The notes under the pieces were generated by a model that did not search any database, was not told where the DNA came from, and was given only the letters and a program-made list of their open reading frames with translations. Shown piece after piece: positions 5,438-6,036 of a stretch of DNA of 6,036 bases (within the stretch, counting starts at the first letter, position 1; every line of letters starts with the position of its first letter). Position numbers and translations under genes: made by a program. The DNA is from WLMZ01 sp031367435 (GTDB lineage Bacteria; Actinomycetota; Acidimicrobiia; Acidimicrobiales; Ilumatobacteraceae). The DNA lies in the NCBI GenBank assembly GCA_031367435.1, contig JANLPV010000092.1, positions 1-6,036 of the forward strand. Reading direction: 5' to 3'.

Positions 5438-6036
5438 CGCCCTGTGAAATCTGGCGTGCGCTTCTCCATGTACGCGGCAACACCCTCACGGAAGTCATCC
5501 GTACGGAACAGCGGTAGTAGCTGGAGAAACACGTGATGCACGTTCTGTTCAAACGTCTCGGTCTCCGCGGCGCGCATCATGCGTTTGATCGCCCGTACTG
5601 CGAGCGGCGCGTTTGCGGCGATCTCTGCGGCCATCTCGCGGGCCGACTCGTGGAGATCGGCATCAGCGACCACACGGTTCAGCAAACCAAGCTCGAGCGC
5701 CTCGTTCGCCAACAACGTGCGACCGGTGAACGCGATCTCAGCGGCCTTCGCGTAGCCCACCATGCGTGGAAGCAGCCACGTGCCACCGCTCTCGGGCACG
5801 ATGCCGCGCTTGGCAAAGCCCGGGTTCAACTTTGCCGAGGTCGCGGCAATGCGAATGTCGCAACCCAATGCGATATCGAGGCCGTAGCCAGCCGCCCCGC
5901 CGTTCAGTGCACACACGGTTGGCGTATCGAGGTTGTGCAGCACAATCGGCGGCGCATTGCGGATGTCGAATTCGCCCGGATTGGCATCGAGCGCACCCAT
6001 GCCACCGAGCGTGCCCTTTGGCGCGCTCATCTGTGC
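5434..6036 (-). CDS. Enoyl-CoA hydratase/isomerase (crotonase) family protein, N-terminus outside window
   Basis: 200 codons are visible plus a TAG stop. The frame is still open at the right edge (a Gln and an Ala codon precede the first ATG), and family members are about 255-265 aa, so roughly 60 residues are missing. Counting from the ATG at 6030: APPIVLHNLDTPTVCALNGGAAGYGLDIALGCDIRIA (26-62) holds the oxyanion-hole loop, GIVPESGGTWLLPRMVG (76-92) is the second signature, and FTGRTLLANEALELGLLNRVV (101-121) and the C-terminal helix region ending MEKRTPDFTGR complete the fold. Aligned by eye to rat crotonase, the two hydratase glutamates are replaced (Glu144 by Asp52, Glu164 by Phe72). Glu80 occupies the position where PaaG-type isomerases carry an acidic residue. 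The reaction could therefore be an isomerisation or another acyl-CoA conversion. It converges on the GNAT gene, and the two stop codons overlap in CTAA. Confidence 0.9.
   Translation of the reverse strand, partial: AQMSAPKGTLGGMGALDANPGEFDIRNAPPIVLHNLDTPTVCALNGGAAGYGLDIALGCDIRIAATSAKLNPGFAKRGIVPESGGTWLLPRMVGYAKAAEIAFTGRTLLANEALELGLLNRVVADADLHESAREMAAEIAANAPLAVRAIKRMMRAAETETFEQNVHHVFLQLLPLFRTDDFREGVAAYMEKRTPDFTGR

Overview
The window is GC-rich (roughly 60% by eye) and densely packed. Most of it is protein-coding on one strand or the other, and no gap exceeds about 45 bp. The D-xylose isomerase is of the short actinobacterial (Streptomyces-like, about 390 aa) type. Together with GTG starts, weak Shine-Dalgarno use, TANNNT boxes placed 6 nt before ATG codons and the GNAT and nitroreductase subtypes, this suggests a high-GC actinobacterium. 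My best guess is a member of the Acidimicrobiia (Ilumatobacter-like), but that placement is inference only.

Layout. A minus-strand block fills about 3.9 kb. Read in transcription order it is: a nitroreductase-family flavoprotein (3907-3221), xylose isomerase xylA (3188-2010), xylulokinase xylB (2006-591) and a small J-domain protein (594-13). The gaps are 32 bp, 3 bp and a 4-bp GTGA overlap, so at least xylA-xylB-J protein is almost certainly one transcript. XylA converts D-xylose to D-xylulose and XylB phosphorylates it to xylulose 5-phosphate, which enters the pentose phosphate pathway. No xylose transporter or XylR-type regulator lies in the window.

Divergent from the nitroreductase is a plus-strand pair. 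The first is a single-pass membrane or secreted protein with a Ser/Thr/Ala/Pro-rich linker and an uncharacterised His-rich C-terminal domain (3951-4862). The second, 41 bp downstream, is a GNAT acetyltransferase (4904-5437). The GNAT stop codon overlaps the stop of a converging minus-strand enoyl-CoA hydratase/isomerase-family gene, whose N-terminus lies beyond the right edge (5434-6036).

No RNA genes, mobile elements, CRISPR arrays, phage genes or convincing repeats were found. I see no evidence for a new multi-gene system. The points most worth a second look are the unknown HWH-motif membrane protein, the J-domain protein translationally coupled to xylulokinase, two likely leaderless promoters, and the non-canonical catalytic residues of the crotonase-fold protein.
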